Source: Gyrodactylus bullatarudis
Taxonomy: Eukaryota; Platyhelminthes; Monogenea; Gyrodactylidea; Gyrodactylidae
DNA length: 64,000 bases
Direction: 5' to 3'
Assembly (NCBI GenBank): GCA_012064415.1
Contig: SSNU01000064.1
Location: forward strand, 62,001 to 126,000
Shown: in pieces, positions 12,623 to 24,533 of the stretch
Numbering within the stretch: position 1 is the stretch's first letter
Layout: every line of letters starts with the position of its first letter
Made by a program: the position numbers and the translations under genes
The notes under the pieces: generated by a model
What the model was told of the DNA's origin: nothing
The model's input: only the letters and a program-made list of their open reading frames with translations
Databases searched by the model: none

Positions 12623-15600
12623 ATGACTTCAACCAGTCAGTCGAGTAATCAGCCATCGACAGCTCCTCAAGATTTAAATGGAACTACTTCACATCCTCCA
12701 GCAACAAATGCTGGCCAACCTTATTATCATCCACAGGATTTTAACTACAATGCTCATTTTCGTCCGTATCAATTTCCACCCGGTTATCACTCACAATCAG
12801 ATTATCCTATGAATAACTTTCCATATCCCATGAATAACTATCCAGCGAATTATGGACAGAATTTAACCCTCAACCAACTCCTTCAACAAAACCATAACTC
12901 AAACAATCCAGCGTCAGCACAGCCGCAACAAAATGCCCCCGGGACCTTTCCACCCAAGCAGGCATTTCCTAATTATTCCGATCCCGGCCAGAATAGCTCC
13001 TTTCAATATCCACCTGGAAGTAATACAAAAGGAAATTATGATGAAAATCAAGTAAGTTGTTCTACCTAAAATTCTCCCTTTTATTTATTTTGAACAATAA
13101 AATAATGTGAATGAAATTTACCACTAAACTGAATTATCATTTAGCTACAAAACTTTCCTCAGGGTTATCCACAACCTCCACTCGGTCCTATACAACGGTA
13201 TCCGTATCCATTTCCAAATTCCCCGATGGGTCAACAGGCCGGATCGAATCAGTCGTTTGCCTCTTCGCCAAATCGTAATGCGCCAACCCCCAATAAGAAT
13301 ATGCCAACATCCAGTGGAAACTCCATCTCTGGAGATCTGTCTACCACGGATAAGAATAACGAGGAGAAAACTGACGCCTCAGCTGACAGTGCCAGCAGTA
13401 GTGACAATAAAAAGGTAATTCCTTCCTCATTTTAAATCTATTTCAACCTATTTCTTGAATTATTACTATTATTATCATTTCCCATTTCTCGTAGTCTAAT
13501 TTTTTCATTCTCAACTCATATTTTTATTCTTATTCAAGGCCTTATTATAATGCAAGCATCTGAATATTGAGAACGAGTATCTATTATCATTTATGAGTAG
13601 GTTAGAAGGTTGATCTCTTACCTTGATCTCTTGCAATTATTGAATAAGGGGGATAATTTGAACTCGAAAAGAGAGATTATATCATCATCATCATTACTAC
13701 TTCTAGTACTAAATAATAATGATGATGATGATGATTTAACTCCAACTATCCCCCCTTCTCCCCCTTCCAACTAATAATATTACACTTGGTTTGTGTTGGA
13801 GAATAGAATACGTTTATTTTATTTTCTTCATTCAAGAAAATTATAATGATTATATTCTACACATACACATTCGTTGCATAGTTGAACAGAATTCTCTCTT
13901 TCGATTCTCTCTCTACACAACTCTGCATCATCATCATCACCAAAAGAAATTCATTCTCTCGTACAGAATATGTAGATGGAATTTTTAGCAAGAGAAATAA
14001 GGAACTATACACAACTCTCTCTACATTTCCATCGTTTTTCTTGTTTAGAATCTTTCTAGAGGGAAGACTATTGCAATACTACTAGCTAGCTAACTAACTA
14101 ACTAACTAACTAAAAAGATTGTTAATGCTAGTTTTGTATTAGCACTAGTAGTAGTAGCAGTAGTAGTAAAGAGAAAAATTCTACATCTCCTTTTATATTT
14201 CCCTTTTATTTACATCTCTGCTGCTATACTACTTTTAATCATTCAAAATCATCAACATTCATTCATTCATCCATCTATGTTTCTCTTTTAATTTCTACAT
14301 CTACTTGCACTACTAAATACTACTACATCTCATTCATAAAGACGGAATATGCATACAAGCATACACGTGTATAAATATATATAAGCACACGCACAAATAT
14401 ATATATATGATCTACTTGGTAGTAGTTATTTCCAAAATATAAACATAATAATACACATGTGTGTGTGTGTGTTTGTATGTCTTCATATTACTGAGAATAC
14501 TGTAATAATAATCTCACCATATTAGTTCTCTCCCATCCATCTCTTCTATATATATATATATTTAGTATGTCCTATATATGTATACAAATATATATTCCAT
14601 GTTGTATAGTGATGAATGTATGAATGAGACATAGAGAGAGAACTGTGGGGAACTGTACAAAGAAATAAATTTTTGGATACCAAAATCTCCCATTATACTT
14701 TTTTTGTTCAACTGCTGTAAAATCCATTCATTTAATCCATTCAACTTTGCTTTTATAATTGAAAAAATGAAACATCTATACATACATCTATGTACGTTTG
14801 AATGTTTGTAGGAGAGGATAGAGTCCCCTTTTACATATTCCAAAAAATAAATAAATAAAATTAATTACTTAACCTCGATAAAAATAGGTAAATTGAGAAA
14901 TTTACATAATAAAACTCTTTGGCATTGGATAAAACTTTACGAATGCTCACTAAGATCACTGTTAAATTTATTCAAGCAAGGAAATTATCAAAATCTATCT
15001 CTCCAAAAGTTATTTATACACTCTAGGCACTTGTCGATAATTACTACAATAGTTCTATGATACAATATAGTGTGTAATGTGTGTTTTATAACAAAATATA
15101 TTCCTCTTCAAGATTACCGATGAGAGTGCTAGTGGAAGTAGGACAGCTTCTCCACAATCCATGCCCAACAATAATGACAAGAGCCTTGAATCCAATCATC
15201 AGAGATCCAGTTCAAAGACATCATCAACTGTCAAATCTGAATCAAGTTCAGCTAGCCCTGCTCCTACTAGTTCGGCCAATGAAAATACCTCGGAATCAGG
15301 TGGTGGCAGAGTAAACAGTCCTTCTGTTAAACTGCCATCCACTTCGTCAGCATCTTCAACTCCAACTCCACAAGAGGTCAACACACCACAACAGGCAGGA
15401 ATACCCACCATAGCTCCTCCAACATCCAGTAGTAGTACGCCACAAGTTATGAACAACAACTTCAACCCTGGAAATGCCCAACAGAATCCAAGAATGATTT
15501 CGAATTATCCCTCACATCCGCCAATGGGCTTCTTTGGATATCCTCAGAATGGACAAATGCCACCAGGTATGAATATCCCTCCTGGACCATATCCTCCTGG

Positions 15601-18600
15601 CTTTCATCCACCACATCCGAATCCTCATCAAATGATACCAAATTATCCTAATCAAGGTGGACCTATGCCTCCACATTCCATGGTTAATCCCCCTGCGCCC
15701 ATGGGACAACACGGTCAAGTGAGTTTCTTTCTTTATTTATTAATATTTGCCATACTCGCCATTGACTTGGATATTAGAGACTATTGAAATATCATTTCTG
15801 AATAATAATGTTAATTAAAATTTTAGCCTTTATTCGGATATCCTGGCATGGCAGGTCATCCAAATATTCCAATAAATCAATCAAATAATAACTACCCTAT
15901 GGGACCATTCATGCATAATAACAACTCAATGGTTCCACGACCGCCAATGGTTCCCATGATGCCTAATGGACCATCTTCCAATCAGCAACAACCTCCTATG
16001 AATCATAACTCCATGGCTAGCCAGACGTGTTTTATGAAACTGATGGAGATGGGTAACGAACAGGATCGATACGCTTGGGTCAGTCACTACTTCAAGTTTA
16101 TGGATGATATTGGCAAACCTGTGAGTATTTCAAAAAAAGGAAACATTTCAACAAATTTTTAATTGAAAATATTATTTTCCCCCAGGTTATCACCCTTCCT
16201 CAAATTGTCAAACAAACATGTGATGTCTATAAACTGTACTTCGCAGTCAAGGAGAGAGGTGGAATACTGGCCGTGGTAAAATCAAAGAAATGGAAAGACA
16301 TTTCCAATCAAATAAACATCAATATCAATGCCTCAGCAGGATACACATTGAGGAAAAATTACATCAAGTATCTTATTGACTATGAATGTAAATTTGATCG
16401 TGGTGGCATTGATCCCACTCCATTAATCCAAGAGATTGAGACTCTCTCCGCTTCAAAGAAACGCAAGCAGAGTCCAGCTGGAAGTGTTGCCAGTCAAGAT
16501 GACAAGAGCTCGGTCTTGAATCAATCAAAGAATAGTAGCTTCAATTTTCCCCCACCAAGTCCTGTTGGGAGTCAATCCTCAGCATCTAGTTCACTTCATC
16601 AGCCACCTCCTCCGCCATCATCTGGTACCAACAATTCTGAGGGTACTGGAACTCCACCCAGAGTCAGTTCCACTGGACCTCAGGGTATGATGAAACAACA
16701 ACAACAACAGCCCCCTTTCATGTCACCTCAAAGTCATGTAAGAATGGGTCGGAATAATAATATACCTCCGCAGCTTCCTCCAGCTGCTTCTGCGCCATCC
16801 ACTGTTGTCCATCATGCACCTCCTGGAACTATGGTTAATCCCTCTGGTAATGCAGGTCCTCCGTCTCACCATCCTCATCCACATCACCAACATCAACAAC
16901 AACAGCAGCAGCAACTCCAAAAGCCTCCTTTGAACAACAAGTATTCCTCTTCAGTATTGAATAATTTGATGATGATGAATCATCCTCACTATCCGAATAT
17001 TCCCAATCAGCAGTCTGGTGCTGGTAAGTCATCTCATCATTTGCCACAACAAAAGCCAAATTCTCATCAACTCCAACATCAACAACTGCCACCTGGTCAA
17101 CAACAATTTGCCAATCATCAATCCCTCAAGATGTCAGATGGAAATAATATGCTCACCAACATGGGAAAGGAATACGACCATCAAGTCGATCCGAATATCG
17201 TCATCAACAATTCCAATTCCCTTCATCAAGTGAGCTTCTCAAATTTTACACTACAGTTGATTTCCTAAATCTTTTTTCTCACTTGTCAAAATAACAACTT
17301 GAAACTCCTCATTAATAAACCATTTTTCATTCTCAGCAGCGATTATTCAAGAACACTTCCAATATGCCTCAGAGAAAGCCATCCGATTTTTTTCCTACTG
17401 GATCTATTGAAGCTTCTACTGTGGCTGACAGTCCAAAAAAGAAGCGTCTACGTCCAAAGGATTTACCTGCTGGCTCTCTTCATGCAACTCGAATTCTCAA
17501 TGGATTACGTAGCAGTCTACACGCAGAACTCATTTGGTCCCTTAATATCATAAATATAATGCTTCGTGAAGACTCAGGGTCTGTTGCTCAGGAATTCCTC
17601 AATCATTTCCATCTACCTACTCTAGTCCAGAATTTGGCCAACGTCTGGAGGAAATCGCTCGGCCTTTTGATTAATCGTAAGAAATTTATTGACGACCTGG
17701 AACTACCTGAATTTCTCACGGATAGTAATCAAACTGTTAACCAACGATTAAAATCATGTGACAAGACAAGCTTCAATCCTGACCTTGGTTCGAAAATTTA
17801 CCAGAAACTCATGGAAAATGGTCTTTCAGAAAATGAATTTAAAAAGTATTTGGACAAGACCATGGCTAGACGTAAAAAGTTTCCTGAAAAACACTCAAAG
17901 AGTGGTCGTCTTGTCGTCCTAGAGAATTTGGAAACATATAAAGCTCTTCGGAGTTTGCGCACCATCTCCGGGGAAGCCAACAGGAAGAGGAAATTCTCAA
18001 AGATCATGGAGGAATCTCAGTTCAAGAGTAAACTCAATTTGAAAGAGTACGCAAAGTCTTATGGATCTTATGATCGTATCAATAGTATCTGCGACTATGT
18101 TATTGATATGATGGACGATAGGCCTAAAGCCCAACCAGAAGTCGGCCTTGAGATTGAATCAATTGAAAAGAAATGGTTGTACGAGAACCAGGTGACTGCT
18201 CTCAAAGATTTTATTAGAAACGGTGGTGGAGATACTACATGTCACATAAATTTTCCCCATATCGGCTCAAAATTTATTCTCAAAAATTCTGATGATCATT
18301 TCAACGACTCGGAAATTCTCAAGGAAAATCTCATCAAAAAAGAAGGTGACGAATCAGATTCCGGTGTGGAAACTGTTGAGATTGCTGATTGCCCTGTTCT
18401 CAGTCCACCCCAGGGTCAAAAGAAGTCTCAACGCAGTAAAACTCCACCTCCTGTTATCAATCGTGAAGTTGACGCAAAAAAGAATCTTCTTAAACATTAC
18501 TGTCCCTTGAAGGCTCGTGAAGAGATTGTCTATATTGGGAATATATCGAAGCCTCTTCGGCACATAGACGACGAAAAAGAGCAAATCATCCAGATTTGTC

Positions 18601-19955
18601 TGGCCGCCAGTAATGCTTTTAGGAATTTGAGCTTTGTCTCTCCTGCTGACACATTCCTATCTACACATTCTTCCTTTTTGTTTATAATCTCTCAAATTTT
18701 ACTCTTGTCCCATCGTCATATCGATGAAAATGAAGATTGGTCCAGCGTCGAAGGTACCTGGGACGACTTGGACTTTGAAGATGACAAGAACTGGTGGTGG
18801 ATCCAAGATCTAAGGGAAAACTCCCTCGTTTCCCTCATCAATGTAGCTGGTCAGCTCAAATTGATCAACTACAATGAAACCATTGTAAAAGGCATCCTGG
18901 ACTCTGTCCTCCATTGGATCGTGTGCAAGTCAAGTCATGCTCTGGATCCATTACCTTTCCATCGATTCATCTCACCCCAGCGTCTAGCACTCGAGGCTCT
19001 CAACAGGCTCTCTGTACACGAATCCAATGTTGATCTCTTGTTTAATCTCAAGGAAAATGAATACTTTGATCAAAACTCTCAAATCTTTAAACTTTTCAAT
19101 GTTCTCAGTGCTAATTTGTCCTTACCAGAAGATCAAGTAGTTCGTGAACTCTCCATTTCCACAATGCATTACCTAGTGGAAAATTCCAGATTCAGTATGA
19201 GCACTGTTGGCTCTCATGTCAATGTTGCCTCTCAAATGCTAGTCAAAGCTTCACCCTGTGTTATCTCTGGACTATTAAACTTTATTGAATCAACTGAAAT
19301 GACCACTCGGAGAGTTATTGAACAGTTTGGCGTTCAAGCACTACAAGAACGTCCAGACCTGATGGGTTCAAGCCTTGAACTAGTACGCCGAGCTGGGAGT
19401 CTCATTGACAAATTGATTTCACTTGAAATCGGTCGCTCAAAGATAACTGTTGCACAAGAGCAGAGAATTCTCGATCTGGCTACTTCTCGAGTCCTAGATG
19501 CTACTGTTGCTCAAATGCTCTCAAGTGCTATCCATAGACTGCCATGCAACTCTCTGACGTATTCTTATTCTAGTTTTAGTGTTGAAAGGTTCACTATTCC
19601 TAAATTACCATCAATGTCTGAGATTAACACTCTCATTGAAATAGCAAATGAAAAGATTTCCAAAATGGCCGAAGAGAAAGCTACTAACAAGGCTGACGTC
19701 ACTCCCACAGAAGGCAATGAAAACCAGACTGTCAATAATGAAGGTTTCGCCAGCTCATCTCCTCTCTCAGCCAGAACAGAAGATTTACCCGATACCCTAA
19801 CCGAAGTGGAATCCGGCAATGAATCCAATTCGAAAATCAATAGCATCGACAAAGATCTGCCTCCACCGCAACTGAGTGAAGAGACTACGCCCAAATCTGT
19901 TGATAATGGTAGCAATGAGAATGGTAATAACCTACCATCACTTATCCTAGCATGA
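12623..19955 (+). CDS. osa: ARID1/Osa-type SWI/SNF (BAF) subunit
   Basis: The model join(12623..13051, 13145..13414, 15113..15718, 15827..16120, 16186..17229, 17337..19955) gives 1,753 residues, and every intron is phase 0. The N-terminal 500 residues are low-complexity Pro/Gln/Asn/Ser. The DNA-binding ARID domain (about 500-615) spans the exon 4/5 junction: it includes MKLMEMGNEQDRYAWVSHYF and continues through VYKLYFAVKERGGI, KSKKWKDI and LRKNYIKYLIDYE. A His/Gln-rich linker follows, then a nuclear localisation-like PKKKRLRPKD (about 914). The C-terminal BAF250_C region begins near RSSLHAELIWSLNIINIML and includes SPQRLALEALNRLSVHESNVDLLF. That ARID plus BAF250_C pairing defines ARID1/Osa rather than ARID2 or ARID3. 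The family acts in the nucleus as a subunit of BAF chromatin remodellers. It is shorter than fly Osa or human ARID1A, so an upstream exon may be missing; the bases before the ATG could also be a splice acceptor. The last intron ends in a NAGNAG acceptor. Confidence 0.9.
13415..15112 (+). repeat. microsatellite-rich intron 2 of the ARID gene
   Basis: This intron carries an unusual density of simple repeats. They include (ATC)/(GAT) runs around 13681-13736, tandem AACT around 14087-14112, TAG/CAG-type triplets around 14144-14168, a GT run at 14456-14472 and TA runs near 14396-14406 and 14548-14561. No exon is visible inside it; short frames here lack conserved content. Confidence 0.75.
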
Positions 19956-20600
19956 TTCCAAACATCAGAGAAACACTTGCTCAACAAACAAATTTTTTCT
20001 AAAAACAAACACCTGTATATAAGTTGTGTAAATAATTTCTTAATTTGTTCCCTCCTCACCTCTCACCCCGTTTCCTTCGAAAAAGAACCTTTAGATATGA
20101 TTACATAAACTAAACAATTCCTTTGGTTATTATTTATGAGATCCCTTCGACTCCATATAGACACACACAAATACAGAACCCTTTTCCCCATTTTTAACTG
20201 GATAACTCCCTCTTTTCTTATCTGCATTATTCAAATGACATAAAAATAATTCCTTTTTACCATTTTTTGGCTAAAATGTACCCGAAATCCTTCTAACCTG
20301 ATGAAACCAGAGATAATTTAACAACTATTTAATTACACCGAATAAAAACACTCTTGTGGGTTATAGATATACATTTGGGTACTTTCTGGAATATTTGTGA
20401 TGACTTACCAAATGATTTTCTTAATAAACTTCAGAAGGTGTCCATTTAATATAAGAAAAAGAACTTGATTAAACTTAACAATGTTGTACAAAGACTTTTT
20501 GAAGAGCATAATAAAGAAATGTCCATTACTTCACAAATCATTTTATTCACTTCATTACGATTTGAGGTAATTTTGCTATAGGATAAATAAAATACATTTG
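19956..20600 (+). other. 3' UTR of the ARID gene and tail-to-tail spacer
   Basis: Non-coding. Candidate poly(A) signals for the ARID transcript include AATAAA near 20340 and 20421, and another near 20510. The next gene is on the minus strand and ends at 20601, so the two are convergent and may share overlapping 3' ends. Confidence 0.5.
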
Positions 20601-21638
20601 CTAGAACCACTTAGTTCCTTCATCAAGTGAACTCTTCTTCTCTGTTGGTGTGTACATTGAATCAGTCGGGAGAGTTATAGAAATAGTTGAATGTATACGA
20701 CGATTTACACTGTTTCTATCTTCCTTGAAAAAGTTGACCAGCTCCAGTCGGAAAGTCTTGTTTGACAGGATATAGATGAAAAATCCACATGCACACCGTG
20801 AATGTGCAAGGATCATAACTATAATGAGAAATCTCTTGAAAATGACAATTGCCAGGAAATTCTGGTCCCTTACAACCTCCTCCATGGTTAAACAGGATGC
20901 AATATTTTTTATTAAAGATGAAATTTTGTATCTCGTCAAGAGATACTCTGTTCCAGTTAGTATACTAACGATTGCATGGTAAAGGCTAAATCCTATCATT
21001 GTTACATAGACAAGATAAATTTTTCTCGACATTTCAGACTTTTTGACTACACTCTTCATATCAGAGTAAACCAATAGGCTCCAGGTAATCTCCAGTAATG
21101 GTAGGGCTCCTGAAATTAATATCTCAAAAACCAATTGAAATGCTGAATTTTCCACAAATGATGACAAGGGAAACAAGAGACACGATGAGACAATGGCACT
21201 TGTAAAAATACTCACCTTTCTAAACGAGGTAGCATATCTCTCTTGAAACGGAAAATGGATGAACAACCAGCGATCAAGGGAAATCACAAAAATTATTAAT
21301 AATGAGAAATAATTTGCAATATTGGCAACGATAATGAAATACTTTGAGAAGAATCCCTCAGATGAAAAATTAAAAAATCTATTATTGCCAATTTGAAAAT
21401 GAACCAAGTAAATAATATCAGATGCGCACAGGGCAGTTATGTATGATGAGGATGTATTAATCTTTCTCATTTTTCGTCGATTCCAAACTATAGCTGATAA
21501 AATATTTCCAAATATTCCCACTATAAAGTAAAGGATGAGAAAGCCAGTATAGAGATGATTTTCTATCGCCAGAATATCATCGATAATCGGTTTCAAGGTA
21601 AGTATTGTCCACTCAGTTTCACTACATGAATTATTCAT
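20601..21638 (-). CDS. divergent class A (rhodopsin-like) G protein-coupled receptor, intronless
   Basis: A single 345-codon frame starts MNNSCSETEW, with an extracellular N-terminus carrying an N-glycosylation site (NNS). Hydrophobic segments fit seven helices. TM1 contains the class A signature GNILSAIVW. The end of TM3 reads SLDRWLFIHFPF, a D-R-W version of the DRY motif. The predicted TM7 reads RCACGFFIYILSNKTFR, where NPxxY would be expected, so Asn and Pro are replaced although the terminal Tyr and the following NKTFR are typical. TM6 lacks a clear CWxP. The C-tail is Ser/Thr-rich. It looks most like arthropod peptide-receptor relatives, but I cannot assign a ligand. The lack of introns and motif decay may indicate a retrocopy or a rapidly evolving lineage-specific receptor. 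Confidence 0.75.
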   Translation of the reverse strand: MNNSCSETEWTILTLKPIIDDILAIENHLYTGFLILYFIVGIFGNILSAIVWNRRKMRKINTSSSYITALCASDIIYLVHFQIGNNRFFNFSSEGFFSKYFIIVANIANYFSLLIIFVISLDRWLFIHFPFQERYATSFRKVSIFTSAIVSSCLLFPLSSFVENSAFQLVFEILISGALPLLEITWSLLVYSDMKSVVKKSEMSRKIYLVYVTMIGFSLYHAIVSILTGTEYLLTRYKISSLIKNIASCLTMEEVVRDQNFLAIVIFKRFLIIVMILAHSRCACGFFIYILSNKTFRLELVNFFKEDRNSVNRRIHSTISITLPTDSMYTPTEKKSSLDEGTKWF

Positions 21639-22372
21639 TTAGCCTAAGTAAACAATTTTATATTAAGAGCTTTTCATTCATAGGAAATTTGTAGATTTGT
21701 GTAAAGTTTACGCTCACTTGGAATCAGATGATTTATAATATAAATTTTATATCTTTTAGCTATTGAGGCATAATTGTATGCAGATTTATAGAAAACTTAT
21801 AACCTTTTAGATCAATAGGGTCAACGTTACGCTGCATAACTTACGCACATACTGATTAAATAAGACATAAAGCTATGTAATACTATTCAGAAGTTTATAG
21901 TTAAAATTTTAAAGCTTAAACCTCTAGTAAGAATACAGTAAAAACTTTTAACTCACTAATATTGGTCAGAAACTTACCAAGCAAAATTAACTTCAAGTTA
22001 ATAACTTGCTACATCGATTTGAATTTAAATTTTACAAAAGTGTATCGAAGTATCACTAACTAAATGTTCCCGTGAAAACGATTGTTTCTAATGATCAGTA
22101 ATTTAAATGAAAAAAAAGAGAGATCTGAAAATTGTTAAGAAATATGAGAGAAAAGTCACTTATTGCAGTGGTAATTAAACTTTTTGAGTATTTATTAAAT
22201 AAGAATTCGATTTTGAAAAACAGTCATCACAAGACTTCGTAGAAAATATTGTATCATATGTTAAAAATTCATACCCAGACCAGATTTCTCTCCTAACAGC
22301 CTCCTTGGTAAATTTAATTTCTAATTAATTCAGAATAAAATTCCCAAGTACCTTTTTTAAAGTTAACTCTAG
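21639..22372. other. spacer with unresolved 5' part of the kinase gene
   Basis: No complete gene. An open segment at about 22204-22307 ends at a good donor (TTG|GTAAAT) and encodes FVENIVSYVKNSYPDQISLL, which loosely recalls the N-terminal region of HRI kinases. Its reading phase does not fit the acceptor of the first clear kinase exon at 22373. The first coding exon(s) of the kinase should lie here or there is an indel. Confidence 0.35.
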
Positions 22373-23782
22373 GAGCTATTCATCCTCACTTGAGTTTTGT
22401 GCCTTGAAAAATTTCGATGTCATCAAAAATCTTGGCGAGGGCTCTTTTGGAAGAGTAATAAAGGCTAAGCACAGGATCGATGAAGTTCAATATGCTATTA
22501 AAAAGATAGTTTTAGCTAATCTTAAGGAACTTGTAAGTCTAGCTTTGTTAGAAAATATAATTAAACATTTTATCCCTTAATTTTAGACACTAAAACTTTT
22601 TCCAATGATAAAACTTTTGTCTTGATATGACAAAAAACATGTATGCCCTTTATATATTCTAGAATCAATCATTTATTTCAAATACTTGTGTTCAATAATC
22701 AATTTTTTTCAGGATAGTTCAATCTCCGAAGTTAAAATTCTCGCTAGACTAAATCACATAAATATCGTGCGTTACTTCAATTGTTGGGTCAGCATAGAGC
22801 CAAATGAGTTGATGAAAAAGTTAAAGGCAAAAGATTCTGATGAAGTAACTTTAAACTCTAAAGTTTAGATTCGTCTAACTTTTTATTGTTCGTTTAGGAA
22901 AAATCCCAAGATGATCTAGAGAATGAAGATGGATCATTTACATTTTTTTTGTATATTCAAATGGAACTATGTGATATGGCACTAGATCAATGGTTAATGG
23001 ACCGGAATAAAATGTTCACAAATAATTCTGATGATGAAATAAAAATTTCAGCGTACACAAAACGTCCATTGAAATGGATTCTAGATCAAATTGCCCGCGG
23101 TGTCAAATATCTGCATGATCTTTCAGTTATTCACAGAGATCTTAAACCTTCAAATATTTTAATATCTATATCTCCAAAGCCCATTATAGAATGTGATTGT
23201 ATAGAACAATGTTATCATAAGTTAGTCTTCAAAATTGGAGATTTTGGTCTTTCAAAAAACCTTGACAGCTTTTATCAAAAGGACAATGAAATACTTTTCG
23301 ATGAGCTTAATCAGGAAAGAATTCATCTGAACAGAAGACACACGGCTAATGTCGGCAGTTCTATTTACATGGCTCCCGAAATATTTAGTACAAGACGCAA
23401 AACAGCCTACACAGAAATAGCTGATATGTACAGTTTAGGAGTTATATTTTTAGAAATTATCCATCCTACACAGACTACTTCTGAACTTATCAACATTATT
23501 AACGACCTAAGTGAAAAATTAAGTGTACTGCCAGAAGAGATAACTAGAAATTGGATACTTGAAAGTCATATTATTCAAAACTTGTTAATAGATGATTTTA
23601 AGGTCCGTTATAGCTCAAGAGAAGTAGTTGACATCCTCCGAGTATCTGGCAGCGAGATACTAACCCTAGCTGACACAACCAAAGACATTGAGGTTGTCCT
23701 AAAGCAGAGATTCGAAGAAATCGCTCTAGAGAATGCCGAACTAAGAAGACAACTAAAGGAGAATAAATCAGCTCAAAATTGA
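22373..23782 (+). CDS. eIF2-alpha kinase, HRI/EIF2AK1-like (5' end missing)
   Basis: The clear exons are 22373..22532, 22713..22844 and 22898..23782, joined in frame. A Ser/Thr kinase domain is complete: glycine loop LGEGSFGRV, catalytic lysine in YAIKKI, alpha-C Glu in SEVKIL, catalytic loop HRDLKPSN, IGDFGL, and MAPE. An acidic insert of about 30 residues follows YFNCWVSIEP, and after it comes LYIQMELCDMALDQWLMDRN. That insert and the IQM(E/Q)LC motif are hallmarks of eIF2-alpha kinases, and the L-x-x-W-(I/L) plus RNK pattern is closest to HRI. A C-terminal coiled coil (RFEEIALENAELRRQLKEN) also matches HRI. The family phosphorylates eIF2-alpha to repress translation under heme or mitochondrial stress. 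An unusual Cys-containing insert (ECDCIEQC) lies between the catalytic loop and DFG. The gene is convergent with eL42, 66 bp apart, so the 3' UTRs probably overlap. Confidence 0.75.
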
Positions 23783-23848
23783 AATGAAAATTGATTGGGG
23801 CTACAGTAAATATCAGACCTTTTTATTATTCTGTTATAATAAAAAAAT

Positions 23849-24169
23849 TTAGAATTGAATCATTTGACCCTTCTTCTTTTTGTCACCACCAAGTTCGAAG
23901 TGTTTAGTTCTCTTGATTCTAACTTGGTGCTTCAATTTGCACTTGGAACATTCAAGTCTGAGGACAACCTTTTTAGTAGTCTTTGCCTTTTTCTTGAATA
24001 CGGGTTTGGTCTGACCACCATAACCGGATTGTTTTCTGTCGTAACGTCTTTTACCCTGAGCATAAAGACTAGCTTTACCGGCTTTGTACTGGGAGACTTT
24101 ATGCTTTGTGTGAGACTTGCATTTAATTCCTTTACAGAAAGTCTTTCTGGTCTTGGGAACGTTTACCAT
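23849..24169 (-). CDS. RpL36A: 60S ribosomal protein eL42 (RPL36A/RPL44)
   Basis: A complete 106-residue frame begins [20 protein letters not shown] and ends [10 protein letters not shown], the usual length for eL42. Two cysteine pairs (CKGIKC and CSKCKL) form the zinc-binding site. It is a structural protein of the cytosolic large subunit at the E-site. The minus strand just upstream reads AACTTTTTAGTAAA before the ATG, which fits a pyrimidine-rich TCT-type initiator typical of ribosomal protein genes. Alternatively it is the acceptor of a 25-nt 5' UTR intron (24174-24198). It is head-to-head with the plakin-like gene, 364 bp from ATG to ATG. Confidence 0.97.
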   Translation of the reverse strand: MVNVPKTRKTFCKGIKCKSHTKHKVSQYKAGKASLYAQGKRRYDRKQSGYGGQTKPVFKKKAKTTKKVVLRLECSKCKLKHQVRIKRTKHFELGGDKKKKGQMIQF

Positions 24170-24533
24170 TTTACTAAAAAGTTAATGATCATGCTTACCT
24201 CAAGTAAATCTAAAATCACCACTGAATTTTGATGCATTTTAACAAAATTATATTCTGTAGATTTACAGAAATAATCAGAAAGCTTTATTGAATATTTAAT
24301 AAACTGAAATTGTAAATTTATTATTTTTATGAGCTAAAAGTAGATGAAAGTGACGCTATATTTATTTAAAAACGTTTTAAATATAATAATTTTTCTGAAG
24401 CATTATCGCAACAGGCTAATCTTGTCTTAAGATTGGTTATTCATGAGTATAAGTATATGAAGCATGCTTCAATTAGTTTTTGGTATATCGATTGAAACCA
24501 AGTATCACTTTCCAGTGGCATCTTATCGAAATT

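Noticed and set aside
22204..22307. Upstream exon of the kinase gene
   Set aside because: Good donor and suggestive peptide, but no acceptor downstream preserves frame into the kinase domain; left as unresolved sequence.
24174..24198. 25-nt intron in the eL42 5' UTR
   Set aside because: The same bases are explained equally well as a TCT-type initiator (CTTTTTAG) with a 12-nt leader, so it is not listed as a feature.
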